In this document: positions 52,301 to 60,577 of the stretch, in pieces
Layout of the letters: every line of letters begins with the position of its first letter
Numbering within the stretch: the stretch's first letter is position 1
Assembly (NCBI GenBank): GCA_013619125.1
Contig: JABXKS010000084.1
Coordinates: 62,001 to 126,000 of the forward strand
Length of the DNA stretch: 64,000 bases
Direction: 5' to 3'
Origin: Clostridiales bacterium
Lineage (GTDB): Bacteria > Bacillota > Clostridia > Tissierellales > GPF-1
The notes under the pieces: generated by a model
The model's database searches: none
The model's input: the letters and a program-made list of their open reading frames with translations, nothing else
Told to the model about the DNA's origin: nothing
Made by a program: the position numbers and the translations under genes

Positions 52301-53024
52301 AATACTGATTGCTGATGATGAAAGCATCATCAGAAATAATATTGAAAACCTTCTTCACCCATTCAGCCAAATTTTCGATACTATTATAACCGCCGAAGAC
52401 GGTTTGGATGCTCTCTTTAAAATCAAAGAATTCAGTCCACAAATCGTTTTATTCGATATTAACATGCCTTTTCTTAACGGTCTTGATGCAATCAAAAAAA
52501 TCCGCCAATCCGATCCAGAATTAATCATTATTATTATCTCCGGCTACAGTAAATTCGAGTATGCCAAAGAGGCGATTGCCAATCAAGTTTTCTCCTATAT
52601 GCTGAAACCCATCAACGAAATAGAATTCAATTCGACCATACAGTCTGCCCTCGATTGTCTCGAAGGCAAATGTGCCAAGACTAAGCCGAAAAAAAAATCG
52701 CAAACCACCGAAAATCAAGTAATCAACTATCTGATCAATCATCTTTCCGATACTAACTTAAACGTAAACACGGTCTGCAGTCATTTTCATCTAAGCTGTT
52801 CAAGCTTCGCCCGACTCATTAAGAAACAAACCGGCTATCATTTTACCGATTATCTAACAAAAATTCGAATGGAAAATGCCACTCATTTACTTGAAAACAA
52901 CGACGAGCTTTCTATCAAGGAAATATCCGCACAATCTGGATATAGCAACCAGCATTATTTCAGCCGAGCCTTTAAAAACTATACAGGGGTGTCACCTAAA
53001 CAATACAAAAACAGCATATGCTAG
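52293..53024 (+). CDS. AraC-type response regulator (YesN-like)
   Basis: Two ATGs at 52290 and 52293 follow GAAGGAG; the second has better spacing. The 243-residue protein has a receiver (ILIADDESIIRNNIE, PQIVLFDINMPFLNGLDAI with the Asp, IIISGYSKFEYAKEAI, YMLKPINEIEF) and a C-terminal AraC pair of HTHs with INYLINHLSDTNLNVNTVCSHF and EISAQSGYSNQHYFSRAFKNYTGVSPKQYK. The linker holds a Lys-rich run. It overlaps the kinase by eight bases. Its likely targets are the secreted reductase and its own operon through the direct repeats. Confidence 0.92.
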   Translation: MYKILIADDESIIRNNIENLLHPFSQIFDTIITAEDGLDALFKIKEFSPQIVLFDINMPFLNGLDAIKKIRQSDPELIIIIISGYSKFEYAKEAIANQVFSYMLKPINEIEFNSTIQSALDCLEGKCAKTKPKKKSQTTENQVINYLINHLSDTNLNVNTVCSHFHLSCSSFARLIKKQTGYHFTDYLTKIRMENATHLLENNDELSIKEISAQSGYSNQHYFSRAFKNYTGVSPKQYKNSIC

Positions 53025-53091
53025 CATTTCACAATGCATCTCCCTGCTTCCTAAAACCAATCTTGAACATGGGTTTGACTCGCATTAAAAA

Positions 53092-53129
53092 CTAGAAAGC
53101 AGACATCTTTTATCATGCCTGCTTTCTAG
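53092..53129 (-). terminator. Terminator of the HAM1-HD gene
   Basis: CTAGAAAGCAG and CTGCTTTCTAG form an 11-bp perfect stem; on the minus strand TTTTT follows. Confidence 0.82.
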
Positions 53130-53160
53130 GGTTCCGTTCAAAATTGCCTATTAAGTTTTC

Positions 53161-54360
53161 TTATTCTCCCAGTTCTTCGCGAATGGCGGCAATACATCCT
53201 TCCATCCATCGAATCTTTCCTTGGAAAATTTGTTTACCCGTTTCGGTTTTTAATCGCCGCGCTTCTAGACGCACCTCGGGAAAATACCGCAAGATCCTGC
53301 CATAAGCATCCTCGTATCGAGCGTCACGATTTTCCATCGCCTCACTCATAGCATCCAACAAGATGGCAAGGGCGCCCTTTTCATCCAGGGTATCAGCATC
53401 CATCAAAACTTTCAGTTCCAAAGGAATTACAAGGTTCTCCTCTTCCTTCCTGCTGTGATTCCGAATCAGGCTAATGACAAGCTCCGATTTATGATAGGAA
53501 TGAAGAGCAAAAAATTGCTCTGCCTTTTCGGCCGCCACTTCCGCATGGGGATGGTCCGGTTCGTACCCACAGTCATGAAGCCAAGTCGCCAATTCGATCA
53601 CTTCCCAGTCGCCGCCTTCTTTTTCATGAATCCGCTTTGCCCAGGAAAACACCCGTTTGGTGTGATCCCATCGATCCCGAAAACTGCGATTCAAGCGATC
53701 TCGCATAGGCATACTAATCATCTCCGCCTTGGCAAATTGCCTCGCTTTCCCGCAGATTGTCGACGCGTCCAGATGCATGGTTAGAAAGTTGAACACTCGG
53801 CGGTCAAAACGGTTGCTTTTTTCCAATCGCTGTTCCGCCGTAATCTCCGATTTGTATTGATTCAGTTCCGGATCAATCTGCAAGGCGCTGATGGGTTGAC
53901 CAGGAATGCGCACCTCACTTGCCTCCGCCGTTAAGAAGGTTTCTTCCCGGTATTCCTTTTCAACCAGTGTCCCCGTTTCGTCGATCAAGGCGATGCCGTC
54001 CATCCAAAAACCAGGAGATCGGCCGCCCAAAGAGAGCAACAGGTTGCGGTAATGGGCCAACATCTCCTCATCATTCAACTCCACACCGTTTACGCGGCGC
54101 ACAAACACTCCCGGTTGATCATGAGGAGGCAATTTATCCAAATACAATCCTGAATCAACGGCAAAGGTGGGAATCCCAGCTGCCAGGTAAAAGGATTTTG
54201 CCTTCAGTCTTGCATTCTCCGCGGGCGTTTGCCCCGTCTCTTCCACAGCCACGTGAATCCCAAGAACTTCCGGACCAACAATTTCAATGCTTGATTCTTG
54301 AAAAATCGCTTGAAGCCGTTTCAGTTTTCCAGGATTATTGGTGCCGTACAATACTTGCAT
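53161..54360 (-). CDS. HAM1-like NTP pyrophosphatase fused to an HD-domain phosphohydrolase
   Basis: The 399-residue protein starts at 54360 behind GAAGGAGGCATAAG. Residues 1-~190 are a HAM1/RdgB-type domain: TNNPGKLKRLQAIF at the start, ENARLKAKSFYLAAG, FAVDSGLYLDKLP and a FVRRVNG segment. Residues ~205-399 are an HD domain: RDRWDHTKRVFSWAKRI with the first His, LATWLHDCGYEPDHPHAEVAA with the HD pair, and VLMDADTLDEKG with the late Asp. The joint suggests a housecleaning enzyme with two nucleotide hydrolase activities. It is two bases after the HelD-like gene. RdgB alone is usually about 200 residues. Confidence 0.82.
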   Translation of the reverse strand: MQVLYGTNNPGKLKRLQAIFQESSIEIVGPEVLGIHVAVEETGQTPAENARLKAKSFYLAAGIPTFAVDSGLYLDKLPPHDQPGVFVRRVNGVELNDEEMLAHYRNLLLSLGGRSPGFWMDGIALIDETGTLVEKEYREETFLTAEASEVRIPGQPISALQIDPELNQYKSEITAEQRLEKSNRFDRRVFNFLTMHLDASTICGKARQFAKAEMISMPMRDRLNRSFRDRWDHTKRVFSWAKRIHEKEGGDWEVIELATWLHDCGYEPDHPHAEVAAEKAEQFFALHSYHKSELVISLIRNHSRKEEENLVIPLELKVLMDADTLDEKGALAILLDAMSEAMENRDARYEDAYGRILRYFPEVRLEARRLKTETGKQIFQGKIRWMEGCIAAIREELGE

Positions 54361-54361
54361 C

Positions 54362-56503
54362 TTATGCCTCCTTCAGAGCATCCATCCATTCGTTCGTTCC
54401 TCCTAAGTGTAACATATGAAGGGCACGAGTAGAGGCTACATACAGTTGGCGAAGGTGCAGATCCTCTTCCGGCCAGCTCCCCTTTGTCGGCTCGTATATC
54501 AACACCCCATCAAACTCCAATCCCTTGGCAACCCGCACGGGTAAAACAACCAATCCACCCTGATATTCCGGATCGTTTTCATGGAGGAGCTGCACCTCTG
54601 GAATTTCTTCTATCAAAGTTTCATGCACCCATTCCGCTTCCTCCCAGGTTCGGGTTACCACCGCAATCGTCTGAAGTCCGCCGCTTTGCCAGTCTCGAAT
54701 TCGCTTGGCAAAATCTGTAACCAAGGACTTCTGCGATTCGTACGTCTGGCGTGTAACGTCCTCGCCATGACGCAACAGCACCTGCACTTTTCCAACCGTG
54801 GATTGCTTCAAACTTGCCAATACCTGATTGGCGATGGACATGATCTCTGTCGTGGATCGATAACAGGTTTCCAAAGTTTGATAGGAAACATCCGTATCGG
54901 GAAATACCGGTCCCCAGATCTCTTTCCAATCGGTAATCCCTCTGGTTGCCGAGATTTGCTGCGCCACATCTCCCACAATGGTGAAAGAATTTCCCTTGGA
55001 AATCCGTTTTAAGGTTTCCATCTGAAGCGGACTGTAATCCTGCGCCTCATCGATGACCACATGACGCAGAGTTTCAGAATCTTTTTTGCCCCACAGCAAC
55101 TGATGCAGCAAGAATAAAATCGGCAAATCTTCTCTGGTGCGTTCCGATTCAAATCGAATCTGCTCCCGCTCCTCTTCCGTAAAACACCCAATGCTCTTAA
55201 AATATAGTTCCGATTGGGACCGCCAGATCTCTTCCACTTCCATAGCGGATAGTGTTGGCCATCGCTTCAAAGTCTTCCTCAACTCTCGGCGGCCGTCTTT
55301 TTTCATAGCCTCCATCCAGGCATCCCGTTCGGTATATGTTTTCGTTTCGTTCTCCTGAATCTCCCATGTCCATTCCTCATAGGTTTCGTCCCGTCTTGCA
55401 TTCCATTGATCGCGAATATGCTTTTTCACCCGCTCATATCGAGCACCTATCGGCAAATAGGCGTATTCCTTATGAAAAATCTCTTCGATTTCTTCTGCAG
55501 AAAAAAGGCAGATATCCTGAAAACAGAGATTTTCCTTCGGCAGCACCAAATTGGGCAAGGCGGCAACCACTGCCTCCATGACCTGAATCCACCGAAGATC
55601 TCCCTTCAGCTTTCCACAAATCCCTTCCTGATGCCAATGAGGGTAATCAGTCAATTCCATACGCTTCAAGACGACTTCCTCATAGGTGCCCTGTTGAATT
55701 TGATCAACCCCCAATTCCGGCAATACTTCTTGGATATAGGTCAAGAAAAGATGGTTGGGGACAAGAAGTAGGATCGAATCGGGAGGAAGTTCCTCCTGAT
55801 AGGTATATAAAAGATAGGCAATTCGATGAAGAAGGATGGTCGTCTTTCCGGATCCGGCAACCCCCTGAGTTAACACCACTCGATTCTTTTCCGCTCGAAT
55901 CACCCCATCTTGTTCCTCTTGAATCGTCGAAACAATATCCTTTAAGCGATTGTCTTTCTTTTGCCATAGGGCTTTCTGCAAAAACTCATCCATGGGGGTC
56001 AAATCCTTGTCAAAGATATTCAACAACTGCCGCGCTTCAATTTCATATTGCCGCTTAAGTTGAAGTTCCCCCGTCACCAAGCCCTCGGGAGCCTTAAACA
56101 TCACCTCACCCAACTCGCCGCGATAATAGAGGCTCGCCATAGGTGCTCGCCAATCCAAAATTAGCCTCGTGCCGTCCTTAGGGTTTTCCACCCCTACTCG
56201 GCCAATATAAAAAACCTCAATCTCCTTGTTTCCATCATCCAAAAAGTCGATCCTCGCGAAATACGGTTTATCGCCAGACCGCTCCAACATCCCATGTTCC
56301 CGGGCAGCCATCTCATACAAATGAGCGGAAATTTCATACTCGTTGCTATATCCGCCGCCGCCACTCTTCCTCAAACGTTGCAGCTTTCCACCTCGCTCTT
56401 CGACTTCTTCAACAAGAATTTTCGTCCGTTGATCCCAAATGGCAATCGTCCTTTTCAATTGTTTTCGTTCTTCCTTATAATCAGGGTGATTATTCGCTTG
56501 CAT
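54362..56503 (-). CDS. HelD-like UvrD/Rep superfamily helicase
   Basis: The 713-residue protein starts at 56503 behind GAGAGGAGGACGCGGG. The N-terminal coiled coil (1-~60) and IGRVGVENPKDGTRLILDWRAPMASLYY pattern are the marks of the HelD group rather than PcrA. Motifs: Walker A VAGSGKTT near residue 218, VVIDEAQDYSPLQM (motif II), FTIVGDVAQQIS (motif III), LETCYRSTTEI and PVRVAKGLEFDGVLIYEP. HelD removes and recycles stalled RNA polymerase. It is in an operon with the HAM1-HD gene. Confidence 0.9.
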   Translation of the reverse strand: MQANNHPDYKEERKQLKRTIAIWDQRTKILVEEVEERGGKLQRLRKSGGGGYSNEYEISAHLYEMAAREHGMLERSGDKPYFARIDFLDDGNKEIEVFYIGRVGVENPKDGTRLILDWRAPMASLYYRGELGEVMFKAPEGLVTGELQLKRQYEIEARQLLNIFDKDLTPMDEFLQKALWQKKDNRLKDIVSTIQEEQDGVIRAEKNRVVLTQGVAGSGKTTILLHRIAYLLYTYQEELPPDSILLLVPNHLFLTYIQEVLPELGVDQIQQGTYEEVVLKRMELTDYPHWHQEGICGKLKGDLRWIQVMEAVVAALPNLVLPKENLCFQDICLFSAEEIEEIFHKEYAYLPIGARYERVKKHIRDQWNARRDETYEEWTWEIQENETKTYTERDAWMEAMKKDGRRELRKTLKRWPTLSAMEVEEIWRSQSELYFKSIGCFTEEEREQIRFESERTREDLPILFLLHQLLWGKKDSETLRHVVIDEAQDYSPLQMETLKRISKGNSFTIVGDVAQQISATRGITDWKEIWGPVFPDTDVSYQTLETCYRSTTEIMSIANQVLASLKQSTVGKVQVLLRHGEDVTRQTYESQKSLVTDFAKRIRDWQSGGLQTIAVVTRTWEEAEWVHETLIEEIPEVQLLHENDPEYQGGLVVLPVRVAKGLEFDGVLIYEPTKGSWPEEDLHLRQLYVASTRALHMLHLGGTNEWMDALKEA

Positions 56504-56697
56504 CCCGCGTCCTCCTCTCGTTTCTTGGAAGCCTAGTGTATCAAAAAAACGAGTCTATTTAAAATCGGTTGTAGAAGCATCCAATGCTTCGATAAGACAA
56601 CACGCTTCTTCCCTTCGCTTATGCTCTCGAAATCAAAGTTTTTCTTGCCAATTTGATGTTTTTATTATAACCTGTTATATGAAGTATATCCAAAAAT

Positions 56698-56722
56698 CAA
56701 AGGAGCTCAGACGAGCTCCTTT
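56698..56722. terminator. Terminator of the YciI-DUF3179-nucleotidyltransferase-methyltransferase operon
   Basis: AAAGGAGCTC and GAGCTCCTTT form a 10-bp stem with a 4-base loop; T-rich DNA follows on both strands. The 56504-56697 part of the gap carries no other visible element. Confidence 0.75.
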
Positions 56723-56736
56723 TTTGTGTCTTTTTT

Positions 56737-57411
56737 TCACTCCTTCGGCTTACTTGCCACCAAAACAGCATTCGTTGTGGTCCTGTAAATCACCCGCACC
56801 GGATCGAATCCAACGCTTTTTAAAAGCATGACCTGCCTCTCAACCGTAAAGGGAATATCCAAATGAAATTTCCCAATTTCCGCTCCCTCGTAATTCTCAA
56901 CCTGCTCATAGTAACGTGCCAAGGCCGCTACTTCTGCATCAGATGAAACCATATAATCTCCTTCGATATATATGCCGCCCAGCTTCACAGCGTCAAATAT
57001 CTTTTGATAGATCTTTCTCTTCTCACTGATAAAGAAATGATGCATGGTCATGGAAGAGAGAATTACCTCATACTCTGATTTGCCCAATGGATCTGTCACA
57101 TAAGAGCCTCTCGCCCATTGAATCCGCTCCCCAAAGGTTCGGTGAGCCTTGGCGCCTTCTTGTATCATCTCATCAGATATATCCATCCCCTTGATCAAAG
57201 CTTGAGGCGCCGCCGCCAAGAGGTATGGAAATTCCAATCCAGTCCCGCAACCCAAATCAAGGAGTTGAAACTTATCGCCTCTCCCCTCGACGGGTTTTGC
57301 CAAAGCCTGGTAGTACTTGTCAAAATCCTGAATGTTTTCTCGCATATGCTGATCATAACCTTTGGCACGTGCATCAAAGAATGATGCCATTTCCTCAATT
57401 TTCTCTTTCAC
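56737..57411 (-). CDS. Class I SAM-dependent methyltransferase
   Basis: The 224-residue protein starts with GTG at 57411 with GAGCGAGGATAA upstream; an ATG seven codons later has a poorer site. Motif I is LLDLGCGTGLEFPYLLAA, GMDISDEMIQEGA is the acidic strand, and VILSSMTMHHFFISEKRKIY and FDAVKLGGIYIEGDYM follow. It resembles tRNA/small-molecule methyltransferases with a leading FFDARAKGYDQHM. It is directly adjacent to the upstream gene (stop at 57412) and is last in the operon with the candidate selenoprotein. Confidence 0.82.
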   Translation of the reverse strand: MKEKIEEMASFFDARAKGYDQHMRENIQDFDKYYQALAKPVEGRGDKFQLLDLGCGTGLEFPYLLAAAPQALIKGMDISDEMIQEGAKAHRTFGERIQWARGSYVTDPLGKSEYEVILSSMTMHHFFISEKRKIYQKIFDAVKLGGIYIEGDYMVSSDAEVAALARYYEQVENYEGAEIGKFHLDIPFTVERQVMLLKSVGFDPVRVIYRTTTNAVLVASKPKE

Positions 57412-58158
57412 TTATCCTCGCTCCCTCAATTCAGCCATCCAGTCCATCGCTTCCTGAAATTTGATCTCAAGTTCTTCCGGCGATCCAATAAAAAAGAAGG
57501 GCTCTAATCGTGCGATGACGGTTTCCGGTAAATCATAATACAGGTATCGACTTTGAAAATTATATCGAAATGGGCTGTAGCGAATCCGAATAAGTTCCAC
57601 CAAGGCTTTTTGGATAAATCCCTGAAAGAAGGCCATGGCTTCCATATGATTTCCGCGATGGATCTCCTTTTCCACTAGAATGCGGTACAGATCAACCTTC
57701 TGGATCAGTTCCTCCACTCGCACCTCCAGCTTTTCTTTCCATGCGTGAGCTTCAATAGGTGCTACCTGCGTAATCCCGTCCTTATCAAAGTGGACAGGAA
57801 TATCGCCATGGATTTCCCGTTCCAAGAACTTAGTTGGCGCATCGGGTGCTACAATCGCTACCTCAATCACATGATAGGGACTCATCCCTTCCAATCGATA
57901 TACCTTTTGCAAAACCCCAGGCCATCCCCCACTGGGTCCCAAGGAAGAATCGATAGGCGCAATCCCTTGCAGCGCTTTTTCGATCGCTGTAAACAAGAGA
58001 TCGGTAGCGCCCTCTTTCCCCTCGATGACAATATCCAAATCCGACCACTCGTCAATGCGATGGAAAGCAACAGATCCGCATTCCCACATGGCTCGCGCTT
58101 CTTTCATCGGTTCCAATTGCTCAGCAATTTTTTTTAGTATTTCATCTCGATTGATCAT
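57412..58158 (-). CDS. Nucleotidyltransferase-fold protein (aminoglycoside adenylyltransferase-like)
   Basis: The start at 58158 lies in the ATGA overlap with the DUF3179 stop and gives 248 residues. The N-terminal part has CGSVAFHRIDEWSDLDIVIEG, the GS...DxD nucleotidyltransferase motif with both metal Asp residues. The middle has LEVAIV-type strand and the C-terminal half is helical with a VELIRIRYSPFRYNFQSRYLYYDLP segment, as in minimal nucleotidyltransferases plus a substrate-binding domain. The substrate is unknown; resistance to an aminoglycoside is possible but not shown. Confidence 0.75.
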   Translation of the reverse strand: MINRDEILKKIAEQLEPMKEARAMWECGSVAFHRIDEWSDLDIVIEGKEGATDLLFTAIEKALQGIAPIDSSLGPSGGWPGVLQKVYRLEGMSPYHVIEVAIVAPDAPTKFLEREIHGDIPVHFDKDGITQVAPIEAHAWKEKLEVRVEELIQKVDLYRILVEKEIHRGNHMEAMAFFQGFIQKALVELIRIRYSPFRYNFQSRYLYYDLPETVIARLEPFFFIGSPEELEIKFQEAMDWMAELRERG

Positions 58159-59018
58159 GGCTCCTCCGAAAAAATTTCCGCCTGAGGAAATGTCGCAACA
58201 AACCCATACCATAGAGAATGCACCTGCAAGATCTCTTTCTCTTTTCCTTCCGATTGCACTTCCGCTACTGGGATCTTAGTTTCCGGATGAATCCGGATCA
58301 ATAGAGAAATTCCCTGCCAGGTTTCCTGAATGGCTCTTGATTCTAAGCTCCGCTCGGGATAAAACTTTGCTTCCTTCCCATGCCAAATGCCAAGTCCCAT
58401 TTCCAACGCGTCCAATCGCTGATCCGTACGTTTGAATTGACGTTGAAACATTGGCGGCAACCATTTATTTTGAATGGCCATTCGCATGACATGTGTCGTC
58501 CAATTTCGCCACCACGAAAGCTTAGAAATCGCAACCTGCGCGTTCGGATATTCTTTTTCCACCAGATCCGCGCGGGTATGCAAAAGAGGGCGCACTACCA
58601 ATTTTTCTCCAAGAAATTCTCCTCGTATACATTCGCCGGTAATATGATCCCAATAGGACTGGGTTTCAAGATCCGCAAGCAAAGACAAGCCCTGATACAA
58701 TCCATAAGCGGCAAAGGTTAGCTTTCGATCGCGCACAATGGGCGTCATCCAGACACCCGTGTTGCAGGCCGGTCAGAAGGACACCATCCAGGGCTTTTCC
58801 CCAATCATGCCTTGGGCAACATGATGATAGGTCATCTGCCGCGTTAAAAGCACCAGAGAAGAGTCGTTGATTTTCGCGTGCAAAACCGGTTCTTGGGCTT
58901 CCACCCATCCCTTTTCGATGGCTTCTGAAAGCAACAAATACCGGGTCACTTCAAATGGTTCAAAGGCAGGATGATCCTTTATATTTGCCATTGCCGGGTC
59001 AAACGTTTCCATTCCCAT
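58155..59018 (-). CDS. DUF3179 protein, candidate selenoprotein (in-frame UGA as Sec82)
   Basis: The start at 59018 follows AATAAGGAGGAAACTC. The frame runs to one UGA (58773-58775), then on in the same frame to 58155, giving 287 residues if UGA is read as selenocysteine. Around it the sequence is WMVSF-U-PACNTG, matching FSYC-PLTATA of the window's other DUF3179 protein (Cys133) and the CPxC of the family. After it come LTFAAYGLYQGLSLLADLETQSYWDHITGECIRG-like blocks of the same fold (cf. SNLVMYDR, YWPQMLGRSITG). A SECIS-like hairpin follows at once. There is no signal peptide, unlike the paralog. Overlaps: 20 bases with YciI, 4 with the nucleotidyltransferase. A plain nonsense mutation is the alternative. 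Confidence 0.8.
58740..58758 (-). promoter_or_regulatory. SECIS-like hairpin after the in-frame UGA
   Basis: On the minus strand GGGTGTC and GACGCCC form a 7-bp stem (one G-U) over a TGGAT loop with G at position two. The loop begins 21 bases after the UGA. A CAC/GTG pair with a 3-base bulge extends it. Known bacterial SECIS elements have a loop 16-37 bases after UGA with a G in the first two loop bases. Confidence 0.7.
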
Positions 59019-59304
59019 GAGTTTCCTCCTTATTCCATTCACTATTTAAAACCACAGACCATTCATAGATCTGAAACATATACTTTCCCGATGCAAATAG
59101 CGGATCGAGTCTGGCCCACTCTTTTGCTTCTTTTAAGGAATTGGCTTCAAAGACAACCATGCCACCGGTATCACCAACAAACCCACCAGCCATCATGGAC
59201 CTTTCTTCGGCAGACCGCTCCATAAAGCGCAGATGCGCTTGAAACTCCTTCTCCGTTAATTTTTCTTTCCCTGTCTTTTGGTCGAATCGTACAAATCGTG
59301 TCAT
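58999..59304 (-). CDS. YciI-like (YCII domain) protein
   Basis: This 101-residue protein starts at 59304 behind GGAGGACGAGG. It has the YCII pattern: EFQAHLRFMERSAEERSMMAGGFVGDTGGMVVFEANSLKEAKEWARLDPLFASGKYMFQIYEW, with the conserved His and Asp in the HLRF and RLDP positions that form the putative active site. Some relatives act as dehydrochlorinases or in small-molecule turnover; most are unknown. It is the first gene of the four-gene overlapping operon. Confidence 0.82.
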   Translation of the reverse strand: MTRFVRFDQKTGKEKLTEKEFQAHLRFMERSAEERSMMAGGFVGDTGGMVVFEANSLKEAKEWARLDPLFASGKYMFQIYEWSVVLNSEWNKEETHGNGNV

Positions 59305-59538
59305 CCTCGTCCTCCAGTATTATTTTACCATATTCATCACTTTTCAATCTAGGAACCAAAAAAACGACCCCTTCCACTTAAACAACAAAGATCGCCTTCT
59401 CCGTTAATTTTTCCAGTCAAAAAATTTGATAGTGTTATCATCACAATAATTTTCTCGTATTATATATTTTTACACCGATTTTGTCAGGTCCTCTTCTTTT
59501 AGTGGTAAAATAGTACTAGAAACAGAAAGGAGCCGCAT

Positions 59539-60186
59539 ATGTTATCTTTCAAAGAACCTGTCAACTCTATTACGCACCTCATCGGTGCGGTTCTCTCAGC
59601 AGCCGGACTTACCTGGATGATCGTTAAATCTGTTCTCCATCAAAATCCGTTGCAATTAACCAGCGCTTTGATCTTTGGAATCAGCATGATTTTGCTATAC
59701 AGCGCCTCTTCCATCTATCATGCCGTCAAATCCTCGAAGCATGTGGAAACGATTTTAAGAAAAATCGATCATTCCATGATCCTTGTCCTGATTGCCGGCA
59801 CCTATACGCCAGTTTGCCTATTGGCGCTTCCGCGCCCCACGGGACTGATTCTTTTGGCTGTTTTATGGACCCAGACGGTCGCGGGCATATTCTTTCGGGT
59901 CTTCTTCCTGAATGCGCCCCGCTGGCTCTACACCAGCTTCTATGTCCTAATGGGCTGGGCTGCCATCTTCTTTATGCCGTCGATCTATCAAAATATCGCA
60001 CTACAGGGATTTGTTCTCCTGATTGTGGGCGGCACCCTGTATACGATCGGCGCGGTGATTTACGCCGTCAAACCCAAATGGATGACACTTCCACATTTTG
60101 GCTTCCATGAGATTTTTCATCTCTTTATTTTGGGCGGGAGTCTCTCACACTTTATTATGATCTCACGGTATTTATTAATCGGATAA
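59539..60186 (+). CDS. Hemolysin III / PAQR family membrane protein
   Basis: This 215-residue protein starts at 59539 behind AAAGGAGCCGCAT. It has seven hydrophobic segments and the family motifs FKEPVNSITHLIGAVLS, LYSASSIYHAV, LRKIDHSMILVLIAGTYTPV and HFGFHEIFHLFILGGSLSHF. The three His and Asp residues in these motifs would bind zinc, as in PAQR/adiponectin-receptor-like hydrolases. It is probably involved in membrane lipid or fluidity control. The 59305-59538 gap before it contains AT-rich promoter DNA and nothing else that I can name. Confidence 0.9.
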   Translation: MLSFKEPVNSITHLIGAVLSAAGLTWMIVKSVLHQNPLQLTSALIFGISMILLYSASSIYHAVKSSKHVETILRKIDHSMILVLIAGTYTPVCLLALPRPTGLILLAVLWTQTVAGIFFRVFFLNAPRWLYTSFYVLMGWAAIFFMPSIYQNIALQGFVLLIVGGTLYTIGAVIYAVKPKWMTLPHFGFHEIFHLFILGGSLSHFIMISRYLLIG

Positions 60187-60197
60187 ACCCACGAAAC

Positions 60198-60242
60198 AGA
60201 ACAGGCATTCAGCGGTATTTACCCTCTGAACGCCTGTTTTTA
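60198..60242. terminator. Bidirectional terminator
   Basis: ACAGGCATTCAG and CTGAACGCCTGT pair with one mismatch over a 13-base loop, with T-rich DNA after, between convergent genes. Confidence 0.75.
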
Positions 60243-60518
60243 TTTTTTCTTCTTTTTCACAATCTCAACCGTTACCTCATCAATCACTTCCGCCATGCAA
60301 GCCAATCGAATCCCATCGGCAATTTCCTTCTTGCTCAATTCTTTTTTCTCTTCCTTGGTAAGGGCTTTCAATTCCCCCGCCAAAACACGTACCTTACACT
60401 TGCCGCATTTGCCCTTCTCGCAAGGTGCCTTGATCTTGATTTGGTTTTCCTTCGCAACTTCCAAAATCGTTTTTCCCTTTTCCCCTTCTGTTTCTTGCCG
60501 AAAGATTACCTTCATCAT
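60240..60518 (-). CDS. 2Fe-2S ferredoxin-like protein
   Basis: This 92-residue protein starts at the tandem ATGs at 60518/60515 behind GAAGGGGCGAG. It has the plant-type cluster motif APCEKGKCGKCKV (Cys-x4-Cys-x2-Cys) and the fourth Cys in RLACMAEV, inside a beta-grasp domain. A Lys-rich tail (KKKKK) ends the protein. Proteins of this size serve as electron carriers or as the activating domain of corrinoid enzymes (RamA/ASKHA type); here it is alone. It may be cotranscribed with plsY. Confidence 0.85.
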   Translation of the reverse strand: MMKVIFRQETEGEKGKTILEVAKENQIKIKAPCEKGKCGKCKVRVLAGELKALTKEEKKELSKKEIADGIRLACMAEVIDEVTVEIVKKKKK

Positions 60519-60577
60519 ACTCGCCCCTTCTTTTATCCGTACACTAAATAGCGGGTTCTGTTAAAATCCAACTTCGC

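Noticed and set aside
58773-59042. Treating 58773-59042 and 58155-58748 as two separate small genes
   Set aside because: They are in the same frame, joined by eight sense codons after one UGA, and together give a full DUF3179 fold; the second part has no ribosome site of its own.
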